Position numbers and translations under genes: made by a program. This document shows, piece after piece, positions 1 through 6,330 of a stretch of 10,607 nt of DNA. The stretch's first letter is position 1. Every line of letters begins with the position of its first letter. Location of the stretch: positions 1 to 10,607 of the forward strand of contig JAHFPR010000053.1 in the NCBI GenBank assembly GCA_023269645.1, read 5' to 3'. Below the pieces are notes generated by a model, which did not search any database, was not told the origin of the DNA, and saw only the letters and a program-made list of their open reading frames with translations. Origin of the DNA: Alphaproteobacteria bacterium. GTDB taxonomy: Bacteria; Pseudomonadota; Alphaproteobacteria; Rickettsiales; UBA8987.

Positions 1-57
1 TGGATTGATGCTGCTATTGAAAAAATCTTCAGATACAGGATAAAAACGTTTGTTCAT
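1..57 (-). CDS. 5' end of a leftward gene, possibly an IS5-like transposase (partial)
   Basis: Nineteen codons are visible, reading MNKRFYPVSEDFFNSSINP, and the gene runs off the left edge. The start is well supported: AGGAGG at 70-65 on the minus strand sits seven bases before the ATG. The opening 'KRFYPVSEDFF' resembles, from memory, the N-terminus of IS5-superfamily transposases, which often begin with a basic residue followed by 'FYPVS'. The AT-rich upstream stretch contrasts with the GC-rich genes to the right, which also suggests a transferred element. With so few residues the family call is an inference; only the presence of a well-initiated gene is firm. Confidence 0.5.
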   Translation of the reverse strand, partial: MNKRFYPVSEDFFNSSINP

Positions 58-82
58 GGCTAAACCTCCTCGTGGATAAGGA

Positions 83-109
83 ACTATACCATAAAAAATA
101 ATTAACTAA
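83..109 (-). promoter_or_regulatory. Possible promoter for the leftward partial gene
   Basis: On the minus strand a TATAGT -10 box (88-83) lies about 25 bases upstream of the ATG at 57. A weak TTAGTT -35 (109-104) gives a 15-base spacer, or CTGTTA (112-107) gives an 18-base spacer. The region is AT-rich. The -10 match is good and the -35 is poor, so this is tentative. Confidence 0.3.
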
Positions 110-115
110 CAGTGG

Positions 116-190
116 CTAGGGCGATCCATGCAGCAACGCATTCCTTGCAAAATGGATGCCCCTAGAATTTGCTGCGCAAATTCAGGGCAT
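116..190. repeat. Overlapping, mutually exclusive inverted repeats
   Basis: Two stem-loops share bases. The first pairs 116-129 with 152-165 (12 of 14 positions, 22-base loop). The second pairs ATGCCC at 156-161 with GGGCAT at 185-190 and GAATTTG at 165-171 with CAAATTC at 177-183, around a 5-base loop with a small internal bulge. The arm at 156-165 takes part in both, so they cannot form together. It lies between the decayed holC tail and the leftward gene at the edge. It could be a weak terminator of the leftward operon (only a short T run follows on the minus strand), a terminal structure of a mobile element, or part of a leader. Confidence 0.6.
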
Positions 191-203
191 GACGGTATAG
201 CTA

Positions 204-293
204 TTAGGCCGCCTTTTCCCACTTGCCGTCATCATCCTGTTTTCAGTAGGTGCGCGTGACGCCGGGGTCGGTCTTTATAGTGCTTCCAGACGG
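204..293 (-). pseudogene. Decayed duplicate of the 3' end of holC
   Basis: Reading leftward, the stretch encodes VWKHYKDRP, then after a one-base frame change GVTRTY, a TGA stop (245-243), KQDDDGKWEKAA and a TAA (206-204). The intact HolC ends RWRNYGTKEGVTLTYW followed by KQDDDGKWEKAA, so this is the same C-terminus with Trp changed to a stop and a one-base insertion near 263-266. Nothing corresponding to the first 120 or so HolC residues is found upstream, where the membrane-protein gene ends at 297. It is a non-coding remnant. The VWKHYK stretch differs from the intact copy, so the remnant may come from a diverged relative and not from a very recent duplication. Confidence 0.85.
208..263. 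repeat. Direct repeat copy A (holC tail)
   Basis: These 56 bases match 900-955 at 52 positions in the same orientation, 692 bases apart. Similarity stops abruptly after the shared GTGACGCC. The two copies flank the membrane-protein gene. Confidence 0.9.
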
Positions 294-296
294 TTC

Positions 297-899
297 TTAG
301 TCATCGTTACCTCTCTGCCCCATATTCAAAATCACCCATCTTCTATATACCACCATCAGCGATATAGCTACACAGCAAATAGCCGACGCCACCGGGAAAA
401 GCACGGTGGTAAACGAGTAATGCTCCAACCCCGCTATCGCAAGGCAATTGCGCAGCACGATGAGGCCGAAGAAAGTTGCGTGCTCCTCATAGGGTTTATA
501 CCATGCCTTACGGAACGTCGGGCCGCAGCCCAGCACATCGGCCAACGTTAGCAGCACCACTGCGGTAAGCGGATCATCGGTGAAGTACCAGAGCGGCAGT
601 GAGATCGCGGCTAGGGTAAAGAATACGCGATCCGCACGCGTGATGCTCTCATCCGCCCGCGCGCAGTGCGCCAGCCACGCCACATAGAGGCTGATAAGCC
701 CGGATATACAGGTAGGCCATGCACCCGCGCCGCCATCGCCCGCCAACTGCGCGAAAAACACGATGAAGGTGGAGGCTCCCCAGATCACCCATGAGAATAC
801 ATGGGGTTTGGTGGTACTCCGGCGTATCGAACGTATATAGGGGAAATAGGCAATGAAGGTCAGCGCGATAGCGGCGATGCTCAACAGTTCCCTGCTCAC
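297..899 (-). CDS. Seven-helix membrane protein, PQ-loop/SWEET-like
   Basis: The product is a 200-residue integral membrane protein of unknown substrate. About seven hydrophobic segments are visible (roughly residues 5-22, 33-53, 61-78, 91-107, 109-126, 141-158 and 161-186). Two similar stretches suggest an internal duplication: residues 19-40 (FPYIRSIRR...TKPHVFSWVIW) and 126-150 (GPTFRKAWYKP...FFGLIVLR). Both have a Pro after a helix, a basic cluster and then KP, the general layout of PQ-loop and SWEET-type carriers. I choose GTG at 899 because it overlaps the holC TGA as GTGA and follows AAGG; an in-frame GTG at 914 would give five more residues. It is the last gene of the leftward operon. 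The gene lies between two copies of the holC tail, so it may have been inserted here. The PQ-loop assignment is an inference from pattern, not a search. Confidence 0.8.
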   Translation of the reverse strand: MSRELLSIAAIALTFIAYFPYIRSIRRSTTKPHVFSWVIWGASTFIVFFAQLAGDGGAGAWPTCISGLISLYVAWLAHCARADESITRADRVFFTLAAISLPLWYFTDDPLTAVVLLTLADVLGCGPTFRKAWYKPYEEHATFFGLIVLRNCLAIAGLEHYSFTTVLFPVASAICCVAISLMVVYRRWVILNMGQRGNDD

Positions 900-1348
900 G
901 CCGCCTTTTCCCACTTGCCATCATCATCCTGTTTCCAATAGGTGAGCGTGACGCCTTCCTTCGTACCGTAATTCCGCCAGCGCGCGCGGGCGGCGGTGAC
1001 GGCGGCGGCATCCCCCCCGTCGAAAATATCCAGGCAGCGCGCGAACTTGCCCACGAACTCCGGCTCCACGCCACCGACCGTCACCAGCATTTCTGCATTG
1101 TTGGGATTTTCTTCCCGAAGCGTAAGATACACGGGTTGATCCGCCTCATGCCCATCCTTCGCCGTGCCGTGCGGGATGAACTTGATGGTGGAAAATGTCC
1201 ACAGGAAGCGATCAATCACTTGAAGCTGCTCGTCGTTCGCGGCCAGCAGCACCGCGCGCTGCCCGCCCTCCAGCACTTTCAGCAAAAGCTGCGGCAACGC
1301 CTTCTCAAACGGCGTGGCGGTGAGATGATAGAATCGGATTTCGGTCAT
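896..1348 (-). CDS. holC: DNA polymerase III chi subunit
   Basis: Chi is the clamp-loader accessory subunit that, with psi, links the replicative polymerase holoenzyme to single-strand binding protein. The 150-residue product has the expected length and the family pattern: YHLT near the start, a Leu-rich helix ending LEGGQRAVLLA (26-36), DEQLQVIDRFLWTF (39-52), FIPHG then the DQPVYLT strand (57-76), and a C-terminal LTYWKQ...GKWEK tail. The start is ATG at 1348, which overlaps the TGA of the preceding ligase gene as ATGA. GGGAG lies seven to eight bases upstream. A longer start at 1366 would reach into the upstream gene and lacks this support. The 3' end overlaps the membrane-protein start as GTGA, so three genes are translationally linked. 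Its last 56 bases are duplicated at 208-263. Proximity to pepA is a common proteobacterial arrangement. Confidence 0.93.
   Translation of the reverse strand: MTEIRFYHLTATPFEKALPQLLLKVLEGGQRAVLLAANDEQLQVIDRFLWTFSTIKFIPHGTAKDGHEADQPVYLTLREENPNNAEMLVTVGGVEPEFVGKFARCLDIFDGGDAAAVTAARARWRNYGTKEGVTLTYWKQDDDGKWEKAA
900..955. repeat. Direct repeat copy B (3' end of intact holC)
   Basis: This is the intact counterpart of the repeat at 208-263, with 52 of 56 bases identical. It encodes the last HolC residues, up to the stop codon. Confidence 0.9.
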
Positions 1349-2235
1349 GGCGTTGCTCCCTTGCATTTCTCTATTACATACGCGATGAACGCTCCAGCAA
1401 CATCAAAATCGGTAGCGCGCTCAAAATCCTTGAAACCCGGTCGCCGATTTGCCTCCAATACCAGCGGCTGCGCCCCACGGCAACGTATATCCACGCCGGT
1501 AAATTCCCGGCGGAGGATTCGCGCAGCACGCTCGGCAATAACCTGCATCTCCGGTGCTTCAGACATCGGATGTGCAATCACTTCCTCGTTAAGTTCAAAA
1601 TTAGTACGGAAATCACCCGGCTGCGGCTTGCGCGAAACATATACAGGCAGCGCACGATAGCCTATCACCATCACCCGGTAATCCACGAAAGCATCAAGAA
1701 ATTCCTGAACCGAAGCCTCTCCAGGCTTATAGTGCATCACCCTTTTGCGAAGTTCAGGCTCGGAACCGATTTTATGAACATATCGCCCCCGTGAGCCGTA
1801 AGTACCTTTAACGACACAGGGATAACCGAGTTCATCGGCAAAATCCGCCATCTGGTTCGGGTCGGAAAACTGACGGGTGCGAGGTACAGGAACACCTCCC
1901 GCAGCAAGCATGATATAATCGTGCATCTTGCTCATCGCATAGCCTTCGTCGGTCAGGCTTTCATCTATCACAACCTTTCCTGCCTCACGGAACAAGCGCG
2001 CCAAAGTGATGGTTTCGGAAATGAAAGGCATGAAAGAACGCACTACCAGCGCATCATAACAGGATGCAAGATTCCGTCCTTCGGCAAAAACTCCGATATG
2101 CGTTCCATCAGCAGCCAGGTTCAAATCATATGCATCAATGGAATCCACATGAACACCAAGCCGCGCCCCCGCTTCCTTGGCGCGACTGACGATCCAGGGA
2201 TCGCCTGTCTCGAACCAGAGGATTTTCAGTGGCAT
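1345..2235 (-). CDS. RimK-like ATP-grasp ligase
   Basis: The 296-residue product looks like an ATP-grasp carboxylate-amine ligase of the RimK type, which activates a carboxylate with ATP and joins it to an amino acid or amine. Visible features are an N-terminal alpha/beta domain, SKMHDYIMLAAGGVPVPRT (102-120) opening the ATP-grasp fold, PCVVKG with the ATP-binding Lys (K143), a Gly/Ser loop YGSRGR (146-151), QEFL with an acidic nucleotide contact (E178), D249, and LVLEANRRPG (258-267), whose Glu and Asn are the usual Mg ligands. The substrate cannot be read from the sequence. The start at 2235 has AGGA six bases upstream; ATG codons at 2241 and 2271 are in frame, but the latter would translate the repeat element as DRWIPACPGMT. 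It lies between pepA and holC and overlaps holC by four bases (ATGA). Confidence 0.82.
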   Translation of the reverse strand: MPLKILWFETGDPWIVSRAKEAGARLGVHVDSIDAYDLNLAADGTHIGVFAEGRNLASCYDALVVRSFMPFISETITLARLFREAGKVVIDESLTDEGYAMSKMHDYIMLAAGGVPVPRTRQFSDPNQMADFADELGYPCVVKGTYGSRGRYVHKIGSEPELRKRVMHYKPGEASVQEFLDAFVDYRVMVIGYRALPVYVSRKPQPGDFRTNFELNEEVIAHPMSEAPEMQVIAERAARILRREFTGVDIRCRGAQPLVLEANRRPGFKDFERATDFDVAGAFIAYVIEKCKGATP

Positions 2236-2248
2236 TGTCATTCCTGGG
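2236..2248 (-). promoter_or_regulatory. Ribosome binding site embedded in a repeat arm
   Basis: Reading leftward, CCAGGAATGACA precedes the ligase ATG at 2235, so AGGA is six bases from the start. These bases belong to the outer edge of the repeat doublet. In a leftward transcript they could pair with the other arm, which would hide the site. Confidence 0.6.
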
Positions 2249-2316
2249 CAGGCGGGAATCCATCTATCCACCCATCCGCCTGCTGCAACATGGATTCCAG
2301 CTTTCGCTGGAATGAC
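2237..2316. repeat. Palindromic repeat doublet between pepA and the ligase gene
   Basis: Two 26-base arms at 2237-2262 and 2291-2316 are inverted with respect to each other (21 of 26 positions complementary). The right arm is itself a hairpin, ATTCCAGC-TTTC-GCTGGAAT. The doublet fills nearly the whole 84-base gap, beginning 3 bases beyond the pepA stop codon and ending 1 base before the ligase ATG. The same repeat family occurs at 3859-3953. It resembles the REP-like elements widespread in many proteobacterial genomes. Confidence 0.85.
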
Positions 2317-2319
2317 GGA

Positions 2320-3828
2320 TCATTTCTCATAATACTCTTCCACAAACTTATCCAGCAGGCGCACACCGAACGCCGTCGCGCCTTCGGGCACTAAATCCAG
2401 TGGCTTGTTCGCCCAGGCCATGCCCGCGATGTCCAGATGCGCCCAATGCACATCATTCACGAAACGCTGGAGGAACTGCGCCGCCGTGATGCTGCCCGCG
2501 CCCTTGGCGTTGCTGATATTCTGCATATCGGCGGCCTTGGAATCAATCTGCTTGTCGTATTCCTTGCCGAGCGGCAGCCGCCACAGGCGTTCGCCCGTCA
2601 TCTCACCCGCTTTGAACAGGCGCTCCGCCAGCATATCGTTGTTGGAGAACAACCCGGCCTTATGGTTCCCCAGCGCAATCGTTATCGCGCCCGTGAGCGT
2701 GGCGAGGTTCACCATGAACTGCGGCTTGAAGCGGCTTTGCGTATACCACAGCGCGTCGGCGAGCACGAGGCGGCCTTCCGCGTCCGTATTCAGGATTTCC
2801 ACCGTCTGCCCGGACATACTGGTGACGATGTCGCTGGGGCGGGTGGCACTTCCGCTCGGCATATTCTCCACCAGGCCGATAACCCCCACCGCGTTCACCT
2901 TTGCCTTGCGGAGTGCCAGCGCGCGCATCACGCCTACCACCGCCGCCGACCCGGCCATATCGTATTTCATATCCTCCATACCCTGCGAGGGCTTGATGGA
3001 AATACCGCCGGAATCAAAGGTCACGCCCTTGCCGACGAACGCCAGCGGCTTATGGGTTTTCGGCGCGCCGTTCCACTGCATCACCACAAGCTGGGATTCG
3101 TTCACGCTACCGTGCCCGACTGCCAGAAGTGAACCCATGCCGAGTTTTTCCATCGCCGCCTCGTCCAGCACTTCCACCTTCAGGCCGACATTCTTGAGAG
3201 TTTTGCAGATGGCCGCGTAGGATTCCGGATAGAGCACATTGGGTGGCTCGGAAACCAGATCTCGCGTGAGATAGACGCTGCTCGCCACAGCTTCATAGCG
3301 CGTGTATTGCGCCTTCGCGCCAGCGATATTTTCCAGCGATATATTGAGCTTCGTGAAAGAAGGCTTATCGTCTTCCTTCTGCTTCGTGAAATATTTATCG
3401 AAGCGGTAGCTGCGGAGGTTCACCCCCTGCGCGATTGCCGCCGCCGCCGCATCCGGCTTCAGGCTGAAAATATCCTGCTCGATCACCAGCGTGGCTTCCT
3501 TCACCCGCTCGCGGTTCAGGAACACGCACAGCTTGCCGCCGAGTTGCTGCGCCTCAAGCTCCGCCGGAAGCGCATCTTCCTTATCTTCTTTCTTGCCGCC
3601 GCCGATGCCGATAAGCACGATGCGCTCCACCGTTTCTCCACCGCAAAGCATGGCAAGGCATTTTCCCTTCTTTCCCTTATAATCCGCAACTTTGATAGCT
3701 TTGGAGATCGCCCCTTTGGCGGAGTCATCCAGTGCCTTCAGCTTGCCGGAGAGTTTTCCGCTCTCGGCGATGGGGAACACGATGGTTCCGGTTTCCGGTG
3801 TTTTCAGTTTGGCAAACGTAATTTCCAT
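2320..3828 (-). CDS. pepA: Leucyl aminopeptidase (M17 family)
   Basis: PepA is a hexameric, two-metal cytosolic exopeptidase that removes N-terminal residues from peptides; some relatives also bind DNA. The 502-residue length matches the family (E. coli PepA is about 503). The N-terminal regulatory domain covers about residues 1-170. The C-terminal catalytic domain contains GKGVTFDSGGISIKPS (266-281), with metal ligands K267 and D272 and catalytic K279. It also has D290 in MKYDMAGSAAV and the family signature NTDAEGRL (347-354), with ligands D349 and E351 and catalytic R353. All key residues are present, so the enzyme should be active. The ATG at 3828 is preceded by GAGGA five bases upstream. 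It is the first gene of the leftward operon, divergent from lptF. The stop is followed immediately by a palindromic-repeat doublet. Confidence 0.96.
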   Translation of the reverse strand: MEITFAKLKTPETGTIVFPIAESGKLSGKLKALDDSAKGAISKAIKVADYKGKKGKCLAMLCGGETVERIVLIGIGGGKKEDKEDALPAELEAQQLGGKLCVFLNRERVKEATLVIEQDIFSLKPDAAAAAIAQGVNLRSYRFDKYFTKQKEDDKPSFTKLNISLENIAGAKAQYTRYEAVASSVYLTRDLVSEPPNVLYPESYAAICKTLKNVGLKVEVLDEAAMEKLGMGSLLAVGHGSVNESQLVVMQWNGAPKTHKPLAFVGKGVTFDSGGISIKPSQGMEDMKYDMAGSAAVVGVMRALALRKAKVNAVGVIGLVENMPSGSATRPSDIVTSMSGQTVEILNTDAEGRLVLADALWYTQSRFKPQFMVNLATLTGAITIALGNHKAGLFSNNDMLAERLFKAGEMTGERLWRLPLGKEYDKQIDSKAADMQNISNAKGAGSITAAQFLQRFVNDVHWAHLDIAGMAWANKPLDLVPEGATAFGVRLLDKFVEEYYEK

Positions 3829-3858
3829 AACTTCCTCTGATTAGTGATTGGTAATTCT

Positions 3859-3953
3859 GTCATTCCAGCGAAAGCTGGAATCCAGCCTTCTTAAAAAGAA
3901 CTTTTCTGCGCCGCAGACGCGACGCACTGGATTCCAGCTTTCACTGGAATGAC
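3859..3953. repeat. Palindromic repeat doublet in the pepA-lptF divergent spacer
   Basis: Two 27-base arms (3859-3885 and 3927-3953) are inverted copies differing at one position. Each arm holds its own short hairpin (ATTCCAGC/GCTGGAAT with a 4-base loop). The 41 bases between the arms are not obviously repetitive. The whole can fold as a long cruciform or as two separate hairpins. It is the same family as the doublet at 2237-2316. No coding sequence is present; it lies between the pepA start and the lptF promoter. Confidence 0.92.
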
Positions 3954-3968
3954 AAAACACAAAACAAG

Positions 3969-3997
3969 TTGTCACCCCCGCGCGAACGCCCTACACT
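3969..3997 (+). promoter_or_regulatory. Sigma70-type promoter for the lpt operon
   Basis: TTGTCA (3969-3974, five of six consensus positions) and TACACT (3992-3997, four of six) are separated by exactly 17 bases. Transcription would start near 4004, leaving a leader of about 33 bases before lptF. It begins 15 bases after the palindromic doublet. This is the only good candidate seen in the spacer. Confidence 0.6.
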
Positions 3998-4036
3998 ATT
4001 GCCGTATTCTTCGCAACTGTCCATAGCCTAACGCAG

Positions 4037-5197
4037 ATGAAACCACATTTGCCGCATTACATCCGCTATATCTCCGCGCGCATTGCGGGGCCGATGCTGC
4101 TCACCTGCATGACCCTCACCGGAGTAGGCTGGCTGATGCAATCGCTGCAGTTCATTGAATATATCGTGAACCGGGGGCTGGATGTCGGCACGTTCTTTTA
4201 CCTCACCGGGTTGATTCTCCCCTCTATTCTCTGGGTGATATTGCCGCTCTCGCTGTTCATCGGTACGCTGTACGCCTACCACAAGCTCACCACGGAAAGT
4301 GAGCTGGTGATTCTTTCCGGTGCTGGCATCAGTGTGCGTGATCTGATGAAACCCGCGCTGCTGTTCGCCGGAATCGTCACGCTGCTGAGCTACCTCGTGG
4401 GGCTATACCTGATGCCGGCCTCCTACCGGGAGTTCAAGGATATGCAGGCGTTCATCCGGAATAACTATGCCTCGCTTTTGTTACAGGAGGGCGTGTTTTC
4501 CTCGCCAACCAAGGGGCTGACCGTGTATATCCGCGAGCGCGACGACGACGGCACACTCCACGGGATGCTGGTGCACGATAGCCGCGAGGCAGGAAAAACC
4601 ATCACCTACATGGCGGAGAACGGCGAACTGGTGCAGGGCGCGAACGGCCCGCATTTCCTGCTGGAAAACGGCAACCGCCAGGAAATAGATCAAAAAACCG
4701 GGGGACTTACCCTGCTGGATTTTGACCGATACGCGCTGGAGCTTGCCCTGTTCAGCACAGACATCAACCAGCATCGCTGGCGGGAGCCTCAGGAACGCTA
4801 CCTCTCCGAGCTTTTCGACCCGCAGGATTCGGAACCGCGCTTCCTGCAGCGGTTGCGTGCGGAGGGGCATCACCGGATCACCTGGCCGCTGTTTAACATC
4901 GCGTTGGCAGTGCTGGCACTCGTCCCCTTCATGACCGGGCAGTTCAGCCGCCGCGGGCAGGGAAAGAAAGTCGCGGGAGTCGCCGTGCTGGCACTGGGTC
5001 TTATCATCTGGGGGCTGACCCTCACCAGCATGGCCACCGGAAACGCGCTCTTTGTCCCCGTGATGTACCTGACCGTTATGATGAGTGGCGGCGGCATCTA
5101 TTATTTCGTGGTGAGAAGCAGCGGCTCGCTCCGCGTCCGGCGGAAGTTCCCGGACATTTTCGGGCAGTTGCGCCGCACTCCTGCGGGAGGCGCGTGA
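4037..5197 (+). CDS. lptF: LPS export permease subunit LptF
   Basis: LptF pairs with LptG and the LptB ATPase to extract lipopolysaccharide from the outer leaflet of the inner membrane and pass it to the periplasmic bridge. The 386-residue protein has the YjgP/YjgQ layout. Three N-terminal helices lie at about 16-36, 58-82 and 103-125. A periplasmic beta-jellyroll region spans about 130-275, and three C-terminal helices lie at about 283-300, 311-331 and 336-357. The cytoplasmic segment ESELVILSGAGIS (87-99) is the characteristic coupling motif that contacts LptB. The protein starts at ATG 4037; the Shine-Dalgarno sequence is weak. Its TGA overlaps the ATG of lptG by one base. F/G identity rests on order (first of the pair) and on overall similarity; both belong to the same family. 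Confidence 0.93.
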   Translation: MKPHLPHYIRYISARIAGPMLLTCMTLTGVGWLMQSLQFIEYIVNRGLDVGTFFYLTGLILPSILWVILPLSLFIGTLYAYHKLTTESELVILSGAGISVRDLMKPALLFAGIVTLLSYLVGLYLMPASYREFKDMQAFIRNNYASLLLQEGVFSSPTKGLTVYIRERDDDGTLHGMLVHDSREAGKTITYMAENGELVQGANGPHFLLENGNRQEIDQKTGGLTLLDFDRYALELALFSTDINQHRWREPQERYLSELFDPQDSEPRFLQRLRAEGHHRITWPLFNIALAVLALVPFMTGQFSRRGQGKKVAGVAVLALGLIIWGLTLTSMATGNALFVPVMYLTVMMSGGGIYYFVVRSSGSLRVRRKFPDIFGQLRRTPAGGA

Positions 5198-6330
5198 TGC
5201 GGCTATCCCTCACCCTTTCGCTTTATATCATGCGGCAATTCCTGCTTTCCGTGTTGCTGGTGTTCTGCGTGTTTGGCACATTCATTTTCCTCGTCAACGT
5301 GCTGGAGCTTATCAAGCGCACCCACGATCAGAACGTCCCCTTCGCCATGATACTCCAGATGGCACTGCTGAAATTGCCGCAGGTGGGGCAGAAAGCACTG
5401 CCGTTCACCGTGCTGCTCGGCACGGTGCTCACCTACACCCGCTTCACCCGCACGCAGGAACTCACCGTGATGCGCTCCGCCGGGGTTTCTGTATGGCAGT
5501 TCCTTATGCCCGCGCTGCTTTCCGCATTCACCCTGGGCGCGCTGGTGATTTTCGTGCTCAACCCGCTTTCCTGTGTCATGCTCACGCGCTTTGAGCGGCT
5601 GGAAAATAAATACCTGCACGGGCGCAACAGCTTCGTGGATATATCCGCTGACGGCATCTGGCTGCGCCAGAAAACCTATACGAACGGCAGGGTAAAAAGC
5701 GAAACCATCCTTCACGCACAGCGTTCCGGCAGCCTGGACAACATCGAAATCAGCGATGCGGTCATTTTTGTATTCGCCATCACTGAGAATGCCGAAGGCA
5801 AGCGCAACTACCGCTTCGTTCAGCGCATTGATGCGAAACAGGGCAGCCTGATGAACGGCTTTTGGCGGCTGGGCAATGTGATTCTCACGGATACGAAAAG
5901 TGCCGCACGGCATCATAATGAATATTTCCTGCCGACCGATTTGACGGTGAAAGACATCAACAACAGCTTCGCCACGCCTGATACCATCTCCTTCTGGGCA
6001 CTGCCGCACTTTATCTCCATGCTGAAGAAATCCGGCTTCTCGGCACTCTCCCATCGGCTGCACTGGCACACGATTCTCATCAGCCCGCTGTTCTTCATGG
6101 CGATGGTATGTTTCGGCGCGCTGTTCTCGCTGCGGCCTGTGCGCCAGGGCAAAACGGGGCTGTTAATTACCGCTAGTATTCTCTCCGGCTTTCTTATATA
6201 TTTCCTCACCAATCTGGTATCCTCGCTGGGGCTATCGGGAACGATGCCGGTAGTGCTGGCCGCGTGGGCTCCGGTGGCCGTATGTATGCTGGCGGGGGTT
6301 GGGTTTTTGATGCATTTTGAGGATGGTTGA
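5197..6330 (+). CDS. lptG: LPS export permease subunit LptG
   Basis: This is the second permease half of the LptBFG transporter, 377 residues long. Helices lie at about 13-38, 60-80 and 100-122; a periplasmic domain spans about 130-275; and further helices lie at about 290-311, 320-342 and 348-371. The motif TQELTVMRSAGVSVWQF (86-102) is the LptB-contacting coupling segment, and the C-terminal GFLIYFLTNLVSSLG (331-345) is typical of LptG. I choose ATG 5197 over GTG 5194 because GGGAGG (5185-5190) then has a six-base spacing. The start overlaps the lptF TGA by one base, and its own TGA overlaps the lptD ATG by one base. Roughly equal amounts of LptF and LptG would be expected from this coupling. 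Confidence 0.93.
   Translation: MRLSLTLSLYIMRQFLLSVLLVFCVFGTFIFLVNVLELIKRTHDQNVPFAMILQMALLKLPQVGQKALPFTVLLGTVLTYTRFTRTQELTVMRSAGVSVWQFLMPALLSAFTLGALVIFVLNPLSCVMLTRFERLENKYLHGRNSFVDISADGIWLRQKTYTNGRVKSETILHAQRSGSLDNIEISDAVIFVFAITENAEGKRNYRFVQRIDAKQGSLMNGFWRLGNVILTDTKSAARHHNEYFLPTDLTVKDINNSFATPDTISFWALPHFISMLKKSGFSALSHRLHWHTILISPLFFMAMVCFGALFSLRPVRQGKTGLLITASILSGFLIYFLTNLVSSLGLSGTMPVVLAAWAPVAVCMLAGVGFLMHFEDG

Noticed and set aside
208..955. The paired repeats as attL/attR of an integrated phage or integron cassette
   Set aside because: No integrase, recombinase or tRNA gene is visible, and only one gene lies between them. The site-specific origin remains unproven, so only the direct repeat is recorded.
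2236..2271. An N-terminal extension of the ligase beginning MDRWIPACPGMT
   Set aside because: The extension is a translation of the palindromic repeat arm. The ATG at 2235 has a well-spaced Shine-Dalgarno sequence and begins where the conserved alpha/beta domain starts.
2405..3220. Open frames on the plus strand opposite pepA
   Set aside because: pepA is full length with all catalytic residues, and the opposite-strand translations show no domain features or start signals.
3859..3953. Repeat doublets as a CRISPR array
   Set aside because: There are only two inverted arms per locus, with no regular direct repeat-spacer pattern and no cas genes.
5203..6069. A 288-codon open frame on the minus strand opposite lptG
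   Set aside because: It is entirely antisense to lptG, which has clear family motifs. The His/Glu/Gln-rich translation is typical of shadow frames.
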